Shown: positions 16,998 to 26,228, counted from the stretch's first letter. The stretch: 38,812 nucleotides of DNA from Psychrobacillus sp. BL-248-WT-3 (GCF_012843435.1 NZ_JABAFC010000036.1:1-38812); one strand, 5' to 3'. Program-made: numbers and translations. The notes: generated by a model from the letters alone, not told the origin.

Positions 16998-18578
16998 ATG
17001 AACAAAATGGATTTAATCGCACCATCACACTATAACCTAGTAAGCGAGTTTGAAAAGTATAGTAAGGATGAAAGTAGGTTAGCTCTTATTTGGGAATCTG
17101 ATAAAGGGGAAAAGAAACAAATCACCTATAAAAATTTACTCCTCCGAGCAAATAAAATTGCCAATTTATTTACTAGCAAAGGCCTTAAAAAAGGCGATGT
17201 CGTTCTTATTATGGTTCCTAGACTGATCGAAGCATATGAAGTATATATTGCAGCGTTAAAAGCAGGATTAGTAGTAATCCCAAGCTCCGAGATGCTTAGA
17301 GCTAAGGATATTGAATATCGATTAACCCATAGTGAAGCAAAAGCAATCATAGCTTTTGAACCGTTCCTCTCCCAATATGACGATGTAAGCAATTTAGAAA
17401 ACAAACTACTATTTGTCATTGGACAAAGTCAAAATCAATGGATATCTCTTACAGATGAAATGGAAAAGGAAAGCGAGGATTTTTCTACAATTGAAACATT
17501 AAAAGAAGACATGGCTTTCTTATCTTATACAAGTGGAACAACCGGTAATCCTAAAGGTGTTGTACATACACACGGTTGGGCTTTTGCGCACTTACGGACA
17601 TCAGCTCCCAACTGGTTAGGAATTGAAGATGGTGACGTTGTATGGGCTACAGCAAGTCCAGGCTGGCAGAAATGGATTTGGAGTCCTTTCTTAGCTACGC
17701 TTGGAAGCGGTGCAACAGGATACGTTTATAACGGCAAATTCGATGCAAAAGTATATCTACGTAATATCCAAGAACAACAGGTAAATGTTCTATGTTGCAC
17801 GCCTACGGAATACCGAATTATGGCAAAGGTAGATGGATTAGCTGATTATAATTTATCTAGTCTCCATAGTGCTGTTTCTGCTGGTGAGCCATTGAATAGA
17901 GAGGTTATAGAAACGTTTGGAAAATTATTTGACCTAGAAGTGAGAGACGGATATGGCCAAACCGAAAATACATTGCTAGTCGGTACGATGAAAGGGATGG
18001 AGGCTAAGCCAGGCTCTATGGGTAAACCTACTCCTGGAAACAAAGTAGAAATCGTCAACGACCAAGGAGAGCCATGTGACGTAGAAGAAGTAGGAGACAT
18101 TGCTGTTCATGTAGAAACTCCTGCATTGTTTAAGGAATATTTAAAAGATCCGGAAAGAACCTCGATGCAGTTTAGAGGAGATTATTATATTACCGGAGAC
18201 AGAGCTAGAAAGGACGAAGACGGCTATTTCTGGTTTGAAGGTAGAGGTGACGATATAATCATTAGCTCTGGATATACCATTGGACCGTTCGAGGTTGAGG
18301 ACGCTTTAACAAAGCATCCACTAGTACAAGAATGTGCAGTCATCGGTAGTCCAGATGAAATAAGAGGGACTATTGTTAAAGCATTTGTGGTGCTACGAGA
18401 TCCTTCGCTGCAAGTATCGGACGATTTAGTTAAGGAGCTTCAAGACCACGTAAAATCGCTAACTGCACCTTACAAGTACCCTAGAGAAATAGAATTTATA
18501 TCTGAGCTTCCAAAGACAACCTCTGGGAAAATTAGAAGAATTGAGCTTAGACAAAAGGAATTGGTAAAGACTAAATAG
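16998..18578 (+). CDS. ytcI: Acyl-CoA synthetase (AMP-forming), YtcI type
   Basis: 526 residues of the ANL superfamily. It activates a carboxylate to acyl-AMP, then acyl-CoA. Seen: the P-loop YTSGTTGNPKGVVHTHG, SAGEPLN, the A5 motif DGYGQTEN, the hinge TGDRARKDEDGYFWFEGRGD and the C-terminal Lys motif LPKTTSGKIRR. PGWQKWIWSPF in the acyl pocket and overall similarity to medium/branched-chain or acetyl-type synthetases make the exact acid uncertain; the B. subtilis neighbour at this place is ytcI. AAGGGGG precedes the ATG. A TATACT at 16962-16967 is a likely -10, with no good -35. Confidence 0.88.
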   Translation: MNKMDLIAPSHYNLVSEFEKYSKDESRLALIWESDKGEKKQITYKNLLLRANKIANLFTSKGLKKGDVVLIMVPRLIEAYEVYIAALKAGLVVIPSSEMLRAKDIEYRLTHSEAKAIIAFEPFLSQYDDVSNLENKLLFVIGQSQNQWISLTDEMEKESEDFSTIETLKEDMAFLSYTSGTTGNPKGVVHTHGWAFAHLRTSAPNWLGIEDGDVVWATASPGWQKWIWSPFLATLGSGATGYVYNGKFDAKVYLRNIQEQQVNVLCCTPTEYRIMAKVDGLADYNLSSLHSAVSAGEPLNREVIETFGKLFDLEVRDGYGQTENTLLVGTMKGMEAKPGSMGKPTPGNKVEIVNDQGEPCDVEEVGDIAVHVETPALFKEYLKDPERTSMQFRGDYYITGDRARKDEDGYFWFEGRGDDIIISSGYTIGPFEVEDALTKHPLVQECAVIGSPDEIRGTIVKAFVVLRDPSLQVSDDLVKELQDHVKSLTAPYKYPREIEFISELPKTTSGKIRRIELRQKELVKTK

Positions 18579-18623
18579 AGTGGTTTGACTATTAATGAAG
18601 GAAAATGTAATAGAAAAAATAAA

Positions 18624-18668
18624 AAGCCTCGAAATTTTACGACCTGGTAAATTTTTCGGGGCTTCTAT
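18624..18668 (+). terminator. ytcI terminator
   Basis: AAGCCTCGAAA (18624-18634) pairs with TTTCGGGGCTT (18654-18664), one G-T pair, followed by a T-rich tail. Confidence 0.8.
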
Positions 18669-18673
18669 TTAAA

Positions 18674-18895
18674 TTCCGGTAGTTGTTTTCCGCTCCTGCG
18701 GACGCTTTCCGGGGGCACGGCTTCAATCTCCTCGTCGCTTTGCTCCTGCGGGGCTTTCAGCTCGCGCTGTTCCCCCAGGAGTCGCCGCCTCCTCTCCAAA
18801 CAACTAGAATGGAGAGATCTCTTACAAGAGATAAGCTAGCTTTAAAAAGTAGTGAATACGTGAAATCAAGTTCATTGATTTCACGTTTTTTAATT
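18674..18895 (+). repeat. Dispersed Bacillaceae repeat, longest copy (copy 2)
   Basis: It starts GTAGTTGTTTTCCGCTCCTG, runs through CTCCTCGTCGCTTTGCTCCT and AGTCGCCGCCTCCTCTCC, and ends in a perfect hairpin ACGTGAAATCAA / TTGATTTCACGT (18858-18886) with a T run. A 73-codon frame over it (18683-18904) is only the repeat read through, with no ribosome binding site and protein-unlike composition. Related copies lie at 70-150, 30035-30175 and 35328-35470. It occupies most of the 500-base gap between ytcI and the next gene; 18900-19080 shows nothing else. Confidence 0.75.
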
Positions 18896-19080
18896 TATTG
18901 CTAATTATGCCCTAGCTACTTTTTAAAATTTTCACCATTCATATTATTACTTGGAGTATTAAAGTACATGGGCTTGAAGATAGAGTTTATTGTTTATTTA
19001 CAACTTCCATGAATATCAATCTGGAAGACTAAAAATATTTAGCTATAATTATGTGAGCTAAAAAAAAGGGGTGTAGAAGA

Positions 19081-19637
19081 ATGAAAGTAGAGTATTTCAT
19101 AGGAATTGTCCCTCCAGAAGAATATTTATTGCGAATTAAGCAGTTTCAAAGTAGATGGATTCACAAATTAGGCGTCGAACCACATATAACTTTGAAGGCA
19201 CAAGGGGGATTAAATCCAGATAAGAAGTGGATAGACAAAGTACAGAGAGTATGTGACAATTTCAAGCCTTTTCAAGTTTCAATAAATAGACCAAAGTATT
19301 TTGGAGATAACATTTTATATTTGAGCATTAACTCAAGTAATCTACACGATTTACATCAAAAAATAGTACAAGAAATTTCACCCTCAGAATACTTAATAAA
19401 AAAGTACTTTGAACTTAATGCATTTCTTCCCCACTTAACATTGGGGAAGAATACGTCGATGGAAGCATATCTACTGGACTGTCAAAAAAAGAAGTAAAAG
19501 AAATGGAACAATTAGCAAATATAGAATTGACGCCTTATCCTAATTTTGAAGTGAAATTTATAAGAATTTATGAACTAAATATTGAAGAGCAAAGATATGA
19601 AAAATATTTAGATGTTCCTTTAAGCAAGGGATCTTAA
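19081..19637 (+). pseudogene. 2H phosphoesterase (LigT/2'-5' RNA ligase-like), frameshifted
   Basis: The first frame (19081-19497) gives 138 residues with both catalytic HxT motifs: EPHITLKA (His35, Thr37) and LPHLTLGK (His118, Thr120). Straight after the second motif homology moves to another frame, EYVDGSISTGLSKKEVKEME from 19449, which runs to TAA 19635-19637 through FEVKFIRIYEL. One missing base near 19447-19449 would restore a protein of about 185 residues, the usual size. Both catalytic motifs survive, so the truncated form might still fold partly. GGGGTG precedes the ATG. The family acts on cyclic phosphates or 2'-5' RNA bonds; the substrate is unknown. A sequencing error is the main alternative. 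Confidence 0.78.
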
Positions 19638-19680
19638 ATCTGAGGTCTGTGAATTATACCTTCAAATACTTATCCAGACA

Positions 19681-19709
19681 TTTACTTTAGTAAGATAAAG
19701 TAATATAAT
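19681..19709 (+). promoter_or_regulatory. SigA promoter of rarD
   Basis: TTTACT (19681-19686), 17 bases, perfect TATAAT (19704-19709); 46 bases before the start codon. Confidence 0.7.
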
Positions 19710-19754
19710 GATTTTATTATTTCGAGTGTCAAAGTATGTAAAGAAGGTGTCATT

Positions 19755-20663
19755 TTGAACGCAGAAGAAAAGCAAGGAATTATTGTAGTTGTGTTGGCAT
19801 ATGCTTGGTGGGGGTTCATGCCTATCTATTGGAAGCTCCTCGATCATGTTGCTAGCGGTGAAATATTATCTGGACGAGTAATATGGTCATTTGTCTTTAC
19901 GCTAATGTTAGTACTAATAGGTCGAAAATTTTCTGTTTTAAGAGAAGACCTAAAAAATTTATGGAAGGACAAAAAGTCATTTTGGAGTCTTGTTTTAGCC
20001 TCTTATTTAGTGACAGGTAACTGGTTTTTATACATATTTGCAGTAAACGAAGGTTATATAGTACAAGCAAGCCTCGGCTATTATATCAACCCATTACTAT
20101 CGGTTCTACTTGGCATAATCTTTTTGAAGGAAAAGCTTTCTTTGGCACAAAAGATTTCCGTTCTAATAGCCGCTACGGGGGTAGTCTTACTAACAATCTC
20201 CTACGGAGTGGTTCCATGGATTGCCATGTTATTAGCAAGCACCTTTGCATTTTATGGGTTGATCAAGAAAAGAATCACAATTGATCCTTTAAGAGGGCTG
20301 ACAATTGAGACATTATTTGTGCTCCCTGTTGCATTAGCTTACTTTAGCTACCTGGTTGTATCAGATCAAGCAGTATTTTTCTCAAGTAATATCACGACAA
20401 CCATACTACTTGTACTTACTGGAGTCGCTACTGCCGTACCGCTTGTGCTTTTTGCAAAGGGAACAAAAACGATGCCTCTATATATGTCAGGTTTTATTCA
20501 ATATATAGCACCAACACTAATGTTATTAATAGGTATCTTTGTTTACGGTGAGAAATTTAGCAAAATAGAGTTTATTTCATTTTCATTCATATGGGCTGCT
20601 CTATTACTATTTACTTTTTCAAAAATAATCGAATTAAGAAGAAAGAAAATGTTAATAGTATAA
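19755..20663 (+). CDS. rarD: EamA-family transporter RarD
   Basis: 302 residues, ten predicted membrane helices, opening YAWWGFMPIYWKLLDHVASG, the usual RarD start with the paired EamA layout. RarD proteins are drug/metabolite superfamily permeases; the name comes from chloramphenicol sensitivity in Pseudomonas and the true substrate is unknown. The TTG start at 19755 has AAGAAGGTG five bases upstream. It has its own promoter, and ends 7 bases from the convergent NAD kinase gene with no clear terminator between. Confidence 0.9.
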   Translation: MNAEEKQGIIVVVLAYAWWGFMPIYWKLLDHVASGEILSGRVIWSFVFTLMLVLIGRKFSVLREDLKNLWKDKKSFWSLVLASYLVTGNWFLYIFAVNEGYIVQASLGYYINPLLSVLLGIIFLKEKLSLAQKISVLIAATGVVLLTISYGVVPWIAMLLASTFAFYGLIKKRITIDPLRGLTIETLFVLPVALAYFSYLVVSDQAVFFSSNITTTILLVLTGVATAVPLVLFAKGTKTMPLYMSGFIQYIAPTLMLLIGIFVYGEKFSKIEFISFSFIWAALLLFTFSKIIELRRKKMLIV

Positions 20664-20670
20664 GTAGGAA

Positions 20671-21471
20671 TTATAGGAACGAACGTTTTACCTTATCCCA
20701 ATAGCTATTATTTTTTAATTTAACCGTCTTTACTACCTTATCGCTTAAGGAAAGGGCCACAGTATCTACATGCTGAATACTTAGCGCCTCGTTATCTGTA
20801 CTCATGGATGGATAATCATTCCAATCCTGTTGAAGGCGTAGTTCAAGTGTTCGATCGCTGCTTAATATAAAGGGAGACCCAAGAGTTCGGTATTCATTAC
20901 TATTCATGGATGCAATCTCGGCAACTTGGATGCAGCGTAAGAGTGGATCTACGACAGCTCCGTTTAATGACTTATTATAGGCGGAGCTTCCAGTCGGCGT
21001 GGAAATAACCATTCCATCCCCACGAAAGGTTTCAAAATGCTTGTGATCAATAAAAATATCCAAAACAAAAGATTTAATGATATTGGAACGAATGGTAAAC
21101 TCATTAAGACAATAGAATTTTGGGTTGCTATTAACAGATACCTCTAAAACAGGGTATTTACGTACAACAATCTTATCTTTTAATACCGCTTCAGCCATTT
21201 TCTCTATGTCATCAACGAAAAAATCACAGTACATATTTAAAGAGTCAGTAGTCGAGATACCCGCGTACAACGTATCTTGTCTAAATCCAGTTTTTCTTAC
21301 CGCCTGTAAAAAGGTCGCGTCGGAACCGATACTAACGATAATAGAAGCCTCTTCAAAATTTTCCACTGCTACAAAACCATGCTGATGAATAACTTTTTGT
21401 ATCGATTCTTTACGTTTTAGAGAGTGTGCGTCATTCTTTGTGTATAGGTAGATATTATTTCTTGAAGTCAT
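20671..21471 (-). CDS. ppnK2: NAD kinase, second paralog
   Basis: 266 residues, matching B. subtilis YtdI in length and position before sppA. It phosphorylates NAD to NADP. The C-terminal core is intact: FRGDGMVISTPTGSSAYNKS, LGSPFILSSDR, DNEALS. The nucleotide-binding motif, normally GGDGT, reads GSDAT (in VSIGSDATFLQAVR): the catalytic Asp is kept but the second and fourth Gly have become Ser and Ala. The start MTSRNN at 21471 has AAAAAGGAG seven bases upstream; the 80-residue upstream extension to 21711 is not protein-like and crosses the sppA promoter region. It diverges from sppA. Confidence 0.9.
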   Translation of the reverse strand: MTSRNNIYLYTKNDAHSLKRKESIQKVIHQHGFVAVENFEEASIIVSIGSDATFLQAVRKTGFRQDTLYAGISTTDSLNMYCDFFVDDIEKMAEAVLKDKIVVRKYPVLEVSVNSNPKFYCLNEFTIRSNIIKSFVLDIFIDHKHFETFRGDGMVISTPTGSSAYNKSLNGAVVDPLLRCIQVAEIASMNSNEYRTLGSPFILSSDRTLELRLQQDWNDYPSMSTDNEALSIQHVDTVALSLSDKVVKTVKLKNNSYWDKVKRSFL

Positions 21472-21628
21472 AAGCATGCTCCTTTTTATAGGGCTTAGAC
21501 TGCGAAGCACAGAATCTATTAAGTTTACATGTACTTTTAGTCTATGTATTATTATTTTATCATTTAGTGAAACATTTAGACATTTATAACGTATGTAAGA
21601 AGGAAAGAAAAAGGAGGAAATTAGTAAT

Positions 21629-22642
21629 ATGAATATGAAACGTTGGTTGGCCATTGTAGGAGCTGCAATTTTGTTAGCCATATCCTTGGTTGTTAATACT
21701 GCATCATCCATATTCTCAACAGATTGGTCTACATTTATGGAAGATGTAAGCTCTACAGCTAATACAGAGTTCTATGAAACAGTCCTACAGCCAGGAAGTA
21801 TGAATAAACGAGTGGCTGTACTTACAGTAGATGGTACCATTCAAGATACCGGTGGAACTACTAGCTTGTTTGGAACAGAAGGATATAATCATCAGTTTTT
21901 CCTTCAACAATTAGATCAAGTGAGAAATGACGACTCTGTTAAGGCAGTCGTTCTTCAAGTAAACTCCCCAGGTGGAGGGGTAGTGGAATCAGCACAGATC
22001 TATAAGGAAATAGTAGAAATTCAAGAAGAGACCGGCAAACCATTTTATGTTTCGATGGGAAGCATGGCAGCTTCAGGAGGATATTACATATCTGCACCAG
22101 CCGATAAAATCTTTGTCAACAAAGAAACACTGACAGGTTCTATCGGGGTGATTATGCAAAGCATAAACTATGGCGGCCTTGCTGAAAAGTACGGCGTGGA
22201 ATTTGTGACAATCAAATCAGGACCATATAAAGACATTATGAGTCCAACGAGAGACATGACGGAAGAAGAGCGAGCAATGCTACAAGATATGCTAAATGAT
22301 TCTTATGAGGACTTTGTTGATATTATTGAACAAGGAAGAAATATGACAGAGGCTGAAGTTAAGAAAGTAGCAGATGGAAGAATATTAAACGGAAGACAGG
22401 CCGTGGAGTCGGGTCTTGCGGATGAGCTTGGTTTCTTAGAGGATGCTGTAGCATCCATTCAAACTGACTATGACCTAGAAGGCGCAGAAGTGTTTGAGTA
22501 TGGTTTTTCTCCTAGCTTCTCTTCATTATTTGCGATGAAGGCACAATCATTTTTTGGAGTAGACATTGAATCTAAACTGATTGCTAAGCTAATTGCAGAT
22601 AATTCTGCACCAAAAATGATGTATCTTTATGGAAATGAATAA
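21629..22642 (+). CDS. sppA: Signal peptide peptidase SppA (S49)
   Basis: 337 residues with an N-terminal membrane anchor (about 5-28). A Ser-Lys protease of the membrane that clears cleaved signal peptides and, in B. subtilis, helps against lantibiotics. The catalytic Ser149 is in MAASGGYY and Lys201 in IKSGPYKD, 52 residues apart as in B. subtilis SppA (147 and 199). Short Gram-positive form with one S49 domain. AAAGGAGG lies nine bases before the ATG. It leads yteJ and tpx on the same strand with short gaps and one terminator after tpx. Confidence 0.95.
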   Translation: MNMKRWLAIVGAAILLAISLVVNTASSIFSTDWSTFMEDVSSTANTEFYETVLQPGSMNKRVAVLTVDGTIQDTGGTTSLFGTEGYNHQFFLQQLDQVRNDDSVKAVVLQVNSPGGGVVESAQIYKEIVEIQEETGKPFYVSMGSMAASGGYYISAPADKIFVNKETLTGSIGVIMQSINYGGLAEKYGVEFVTIKSGPYKDIMSPTRDMTEEERAMLQDMLNDSYEDFVDIIEQGRNMTEAEVKKVADGRILNGRQAVESGLADELGFLEDAVASIQTDYDLEGAEVFEYGFSPSFSSLFAMKAQSFFGVDIESKLIAKLIADNSAPKMMYLYGNE

Positions 22643-22654
22643 GGAGGGAATACA

Positions 22655-23236
22655 ATGAGTGAGTTAGAACCAAATAACCATGAGCTTGTAAAAGAAAGCC
22701 CGCCTATTCGTCAAACAATGGCCGTTTCGAAAACGGAAAGCTATGTACAAAAGGCTGCTGGCTTTTGGATACGCTTTTGGGCTTATATAGTAGATTTGCT
22801 CGTGCTATCTTCTGTGGGCATGCTGTTAATCAAACCAGTTTTCCGCTTGTTCTCATTGGATGTAAGCAGTTCAAGCTGGTATGCACCGATATCACTTGTA
22901 ACAGCAATTCTTTTCTATTTGTACTTTGTTCTTATGACGAAGTTCTTTTCACAAACAGTGGGTAAAATGATTTTTGGCATTCGTGTTGTATCTAAAGGAG
23001 AAGGAAAGCTAACATGGGGTACGGTTTTATTCAGAGAATGGGTAGGACGTCTAATATCAGTCATACCATTTAACCTTCCATATGTAGTTGCGGCCTTTAC
23101 ACCACAAAAGCAAGCAATCCATGATTTTATCGCAGATACACTCGTCATACACGAATCTTCCTATGACAAAAAGGAAATTGTAGAAAATAAGCGCACTCCT
23201 GTTGCAAATGAGTTGCAAGAGACAAACGAATTCTAG
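22655..23236 (+). CDS. yteJ: RDD-domain membrane protein YteJ
   Basis: 193 residues. A polar N-terminal 40 residues, then an RDD domain (AGFWIRFWAYIVDLLVLSSV) with about three membrane helices and the conserved GKMIFGIRVV and LFREWVGRLIS loops. In B. subtilis YteJ lies after sppA, forms an operon with it and modulates SppA's protection against lantibiotics. Twelve bases separate the genes here, with AAGGAGGG for YteJ directly after the sppA stop, so co-translation is likely. Confidence 0.88.
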   Translation: MSELEPNNHELVKESPPIRQTMAVSKTESYVQKAAGFWIRFWAYIVDLLVLSSVGMLLIKPVFRLFSLDVSSSSWYAPISLVTAILFYLYFVLMTKFFSQTVGKMIFGIRVVSKGEGKLTWGTVLFREWVGRLISVIPFNLPYVVAAFTPQKQAIHDFIADTLVIHESSYDKKEIVENKRTPVANELQETNEF

Positions 23237-23271
23237 TAAGATGAGAGTATCGAAAAGGAGGCTACATAATT

Positions 23272-23775
23272 ATGACACAAGTAACATTTAAAAATAATCC
23301 TGTAACATTATTAGGCAAAGAGGTAGAGGTTGGGGAAAAAGCTCCAAACTTTACAGTATTGGCAAATAACCTATCGCCGGTTACTCTTGAGGATTCAGCT
23401 GGAAAAACTCGCCTGATTAGTGTAGTACCTTCCCTTGACACTGGTGTTTGTTCAGCACAAACTAACAAGTTTAACGAAAGTGCTGCAAGTCTTGGTGATG
23501 ATGTTGTTATTTTAACAATCTCTGTTGACCTACCTTTTGCACAGTCTCGTTGGTGTGGAGCAAATGCAGCAGATTCTATTCAGACATTATCTGATCACCG
23601 CGACCTTTCTTTCGGGAAAGCATTCGGAATAGTAATGGAAGAGTTACGCTTACTTGCTCGCTCGGTATTTGTAGTAGATAAGAATGGTGTAGTAACTTAC
23701 AAGGAAATCGTAAGTGAAGGTACTAACCATCCTGACTATGAAAAAGCGCTTGAGGCTGTTAAAGCAGCACAATAA
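23272..23775 (+). CDS. tpx: Thiol peroxidase
   Basis: 167 residues, atypical 2-Cys peroxiredoxin. It reduces hydroperoxides using thioredoxin. The peroxidatic Cys60 is in [12 protein letters not shown] and the resolving Cys95 in [10 protein letters not shown], the normal Tpx pair. AAAAGGAGG precedes the ATG; the gap from yteJ is 35 bases, too short for an obvious promoter, so it may be read from sppA-yteJ. It ends in a strong terminator. Confidence 0.97.
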   Translation: MTQVTFKNNPVTLLGKEVEVGEKAPNFTVLANNLSPVTLEDSAGKTRLISVVPSLDTGVCSAQTNKFNESAASLGDDVVILTISVDLPFAQSRWCGANAADSIQTLSDHRDLSFGKAFGIVMEELRLLARSVFVVDKNGVVTYKEIVSEGTNHPDYEKALEAVKAAQ

Positions 23776-23796
23776 CTAACACTATAAAAAATAAGT

Positions 23797-23824
23797 AAAC
23801 CCACTCTATTTCGAGTGGGTTTTC
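23797..23824 (+). terminator. tpx terminator
   Basis: AAACCCACTC / GAGTGGGTTT perfect ten-pair stem with TTTC after; the A run before it makes it workable in both directions. Confidence 0.9.
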
Positions 23825-23839
23825 ATTTGAGGGATCAGT

Positions 23840-24769
23840 ATGCAAACAAATGTAGAAAAAATCTTTTCATTTATCGATCAAGAAGCCACATTTATAGAAG
23901 AGCAGGAATCTGCTCCTTATTTAGAAGGAATCGTCTATGCACTTGAGCTATGGCTTGAAAATAAAAAAGCTCCTGACCTTGTGAATCCTAAAAAAGAAGA
24001 GATTCGTAAAGCTATCCAGCTAGCTATTTTAAAAGGGATGAGCAAGTCAACTCAAGCAAATCACCAAATGACTCCGGACGCAATTGGATTACTATTAAGC
24101 TACTTCGTAAAAGAAATGAACAAGGAGAAAAAGGAGCTGTCCTTTTTAGATCCAGCACTAGGCACTGGAAACCTTCTATTCACCTTAATGAACGTCATTC
24201 CGAATACTTCTCATGCGTTTGGAGTGGAGATAGACGAGTTACTTATTCAGCTTGCTGCTCAGGTTGGGGAACTACTGGAGCAGGACATCCAGTTATTTAG
24301 ACAGGATGCAATTCGTCCATTGATGATAGATCCCGTCGATATAGTTGTAAGTGACTTGCCAGTTGGATATTATCCAGACGAAGAGGCCTCGAAGGAATAT
24401 TTCCTTCATAGCGAGGATGAAATGCCTTATGCCCATCATTTGTTTATGGAACAAGCGATGAAGCATGTAAAGCCGGGAGGGTATCTATATTTCCTAGTCC
24501 CAGCTACGATCTTCGAATCAAAACAAGCACCACAGCTGCATAAATTTATAAAAGAAAATGGCTGGATACAAGCAGTCATTCAACTTCCAGACTCTATCTT
24601 TAAGAACAAAGCGCAAGAAAAGAGTCTCCTTATTTTACAAAAGAAAAGTGAGGATTTAAAGGCTCCACGAGAGGTCTTGCTTGCGAAGGTACCAAGTATG
24701 ACAAATCGAGAAGCAATGGAGCTATTCTTCAAAAAAATCGACATATGGCAAGAAGAAAATAATAGGTAA
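23840..24769 (+). CDS. ytxK: N6-adenine-type methyltransferase-like protein YtxK
   Basis: 309 residues: a helical N-terminal region (about 1-80), then a class I SAM-dependent methylase fold. Seen: motif [14 protein letters not shown], an acidic FGVEIDE, and motif IV as VSDLPVGYY where true N6-adenine methylases have NPPY/F, so the second position block is altered. [16 protein letters not shown] matches the type I HsdM-like C-terminal half. The substrate is unknown; it has no restriction partner and sits between tpx and ackA as in B. subtilis, so a housekeeping role is more likely than defence. Confidence 0.88.
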   Translation: MQTNVEKIFSFIDQEATFIEEQESAPYLEGIVYALELWLENKKAPDLVNPKKEEIRKAIQLAILKGMSKSTQANHQMTPDAIGLLLSYFVKEMNKEKKELSFLDPALGTGNLLFTLMNVIPNTSHAFGVEIDELLIQLAAQVGELLEQDIQLFRQDAIRPLMIDPVDIVVSDLPVGYYPDEEASKEYFLHSEDEMPYAHHLFMEQAMKHVKPGGYLYFLVPATIFESKQAPQLHKFIKENGWIQAVIQLPDSIFKNKAQEKSLLILQKKSEDLKAPREVLLAKVPSMTNREAMELFFKKIDIWQEENNR

Positions 24770-24772
24770 AAT

Positions 24773-24829
24773 TTGCCCGCCCCTTTTATGCAAGGTACAA
24801 TTATTGTATCAGTATAAAGAAGGGGCGTT
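24773..24829 (+). promoter_or_regulatory. ackA promoter with overlapping palindrome and hairpin
   Basis: TTGCCC (24773-24778), 17 bases, TACAAT (24796-24801) form a good SigA promoter. The -10 is the left arm of the palindrome TACAAT-T-ATTGTA (24796-24808), a possible operator. Separately, CGCCCCTT (24779-24786) can pair with AAGGGGCG (24822-24829), which is the ackA ribosome binding site and is followed by TTTTCTT. In read-through RNA from ytxK this pairing could terminate or hide the ribosome site; RNA from the local promoter lacks the left arm. Confidence 0.6.
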
Positions 24830-24834
24830 TTCTT

Positions 24835-26025
24835 ATGCCAAATATTTTAGCAGTTAATGCAGGTAGTTCTTCTTTAAAATTTCAGTTGTACTCAATGCCC
24901 GAAGAGAGAGTAATAGCAAAAGGATTAATCGAAAGGATAGGGTTATCAAATCCTGTGTTTACGATGAACTTTGACGATGAACGTATCCACTTAATAGAGC
25001 AAGTAGATAATCACGAACAGGCGGTTAAATTGCTCATTAAAATGCTGATTGATCGCAAAGTAATTCAATCGTTAGAAGATATACAAGGAATTGGCCACCG
25101 TGTCGTACATGGAGGAGAAACATACAATGACTCTATTTTAATAAATAAGGATGTTATTAAAAATATTGAAAGATTAGCAGAATTTGCTCCGCTTCATAAC
25201 CCGGCAAACGTTACAGGAATCATAGAATTTCAAAAAGTTTTGCCCAATATACCAGCTGTCGCTGTGTTTGATACTGCTTTCCATCAAACGATGCCTGAAA
25301 GTTCTTATTTATACTCGATTCCGTATGACTATTACGAAAAGTATAGTATTCGAAAATATGGCTTTCACGGAACCTCTCATAAATATGTCGCTCACCGAGC
25401 AGCAGAATTATTAAATAGACCACTAGAAATAACTCGCCTCATCTCCTGCCATCTCGGTAATGGGGCAAGCATTGCTGCTATTCACAAAGGGAAATCTATA
25501 GACACCTCCATGGGCTTCACTCCACTTGCAGGAGTAACAATGGGCACAAGATCAGGAAACATTGACCCGGCACTGATACCCTACTTAATGGAAAAGACGG
25601 GAAAAAGCGCAGAAGGCATCCTAGATATACTAAACAAGAAATCAGGAATGCTTGGAGTATCAGGCTTTTCTAGTGATCTGCGAGATATCGTAACAGAAGC
25701 AACCAAAGGCAATGACCGTGCCCAACTAGCACTAGACGTCTTTGCCAACCGAATACACAAATACATCGGATCCTACGCTGCCCGTATGAATGGAGTAGAC
25801 GCCATCCTCTTCACAGCAGGCATAGGTGAAAACAGCGAGGTTATCCGCGAAAAGGTACTCTCCGGCCTCCAATTCATGGGCGTCTACATGGACCCAGACC
25901 TAAACAAGCTGCACGGTAAAGAAGGCTTCATCAACTACCCACACTCACCCGTAAAAGTCATCGTCATCCCAACGAACGAGGAGATTGTGATTGCGAGAGA
26001 TGTGATGAGGATTGCGGAGATGTAG
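24835..26025 (+). CDS. ackA: Acetate kinase
   Basis: 396 residues. It converts acetyl phosphate and ADP to acetate and ATP in overflow metabolism. The family signatures are all present: [16 protein letters not shown], the active-site YGFHGTSH and [31 protein letters not shown], and FTAGIGENS near the C-terminus. AAGGGG precedes the ATG. From about 25490 the gene becomes visibly richer in C, with many codons ending in C, unlike its first half; see findings. A weak hairpin terminator follows near 26194. Confidence 0.97.
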   Translation: MPNILAVNAGSSSLKFQLYSMPEERVIAKGLIERIGLSNPVFTMNFDDERIHLIEQVDNHEQAVKLLIKMLIDRKVIQSLEDIQGIGHRVVHGGETYNDSILINKDVIKNIERLAEFAPLHNPANVTGIIEFQKVLPNIPAVAVFDTAFHQTMPESSYLYSIPYDYYEKYSIRKYGFHGTSHKYVAHRAAELLNRPLEITRLISCHLGNGASIAAIHKGKSIDTSMGFTPLAGVTMGTRSGNIDPALIPYLMEKTGKSAEGILDILNKKSGMLGVSGFSSDLRDIVTEATKGNDRAQLALDVFANRIHKYIGSYAARMNGVDAILFTAGIGENSEVIREKVLSGLQFMGVYMDPDLNKLHGKEGFINYPHSPVKVIVIPTNEEIVIARDVMRIAEM

Positions 26026-26193
26026 GGGTTATGAGTAGTTACTAAGTTCTTGATTTTAATAGGTCGATTTGGTACAGTAGTTGAAATTATAGAATTGAAT
26101 TTGAGGAGTTCCAAGAATTTAAGAGACGGATCAATTGTATAGTTCGGATATAAAGAAGGCTTGTTGAATGATTAATAATTTAATAACTGCGTA

Positions 26194-26228
26194 GGAGTGT
26201 CTGATATTTATGGGCGCTTCCTTTTTTT
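26194..26228 (+). terminator. Possible ackA terminator
   Basis: GGAGTGTC pairs imperfectly (G-T pairs, one bulge) with GGCGCTTCC, followed by seven T. The rest of the 26026-26394 gap is AT-rich with no gene seen. Confidence 0.5.

Noticed and set aside
18683-18904. 73-codon open frame on the plus strand
   Set aside because: It is the dispersed GC-rich repeat read as protein, with no ribosome binding site and no protein-like composition.
21472-21711. 80-residue N-terminal extension of the NAD kinase
   Set aside because: The extension is not protein-like, covers the divergent sppA promoter and start, and the internal ATG has an ideal ribosome site.
23840-24769. ytxK as part of a restriction-modification system
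   Set aside because: It looks like a methylase, but it sits in conserved core order with no endonuclease or specificity gene, and its NPPY motif is altered.
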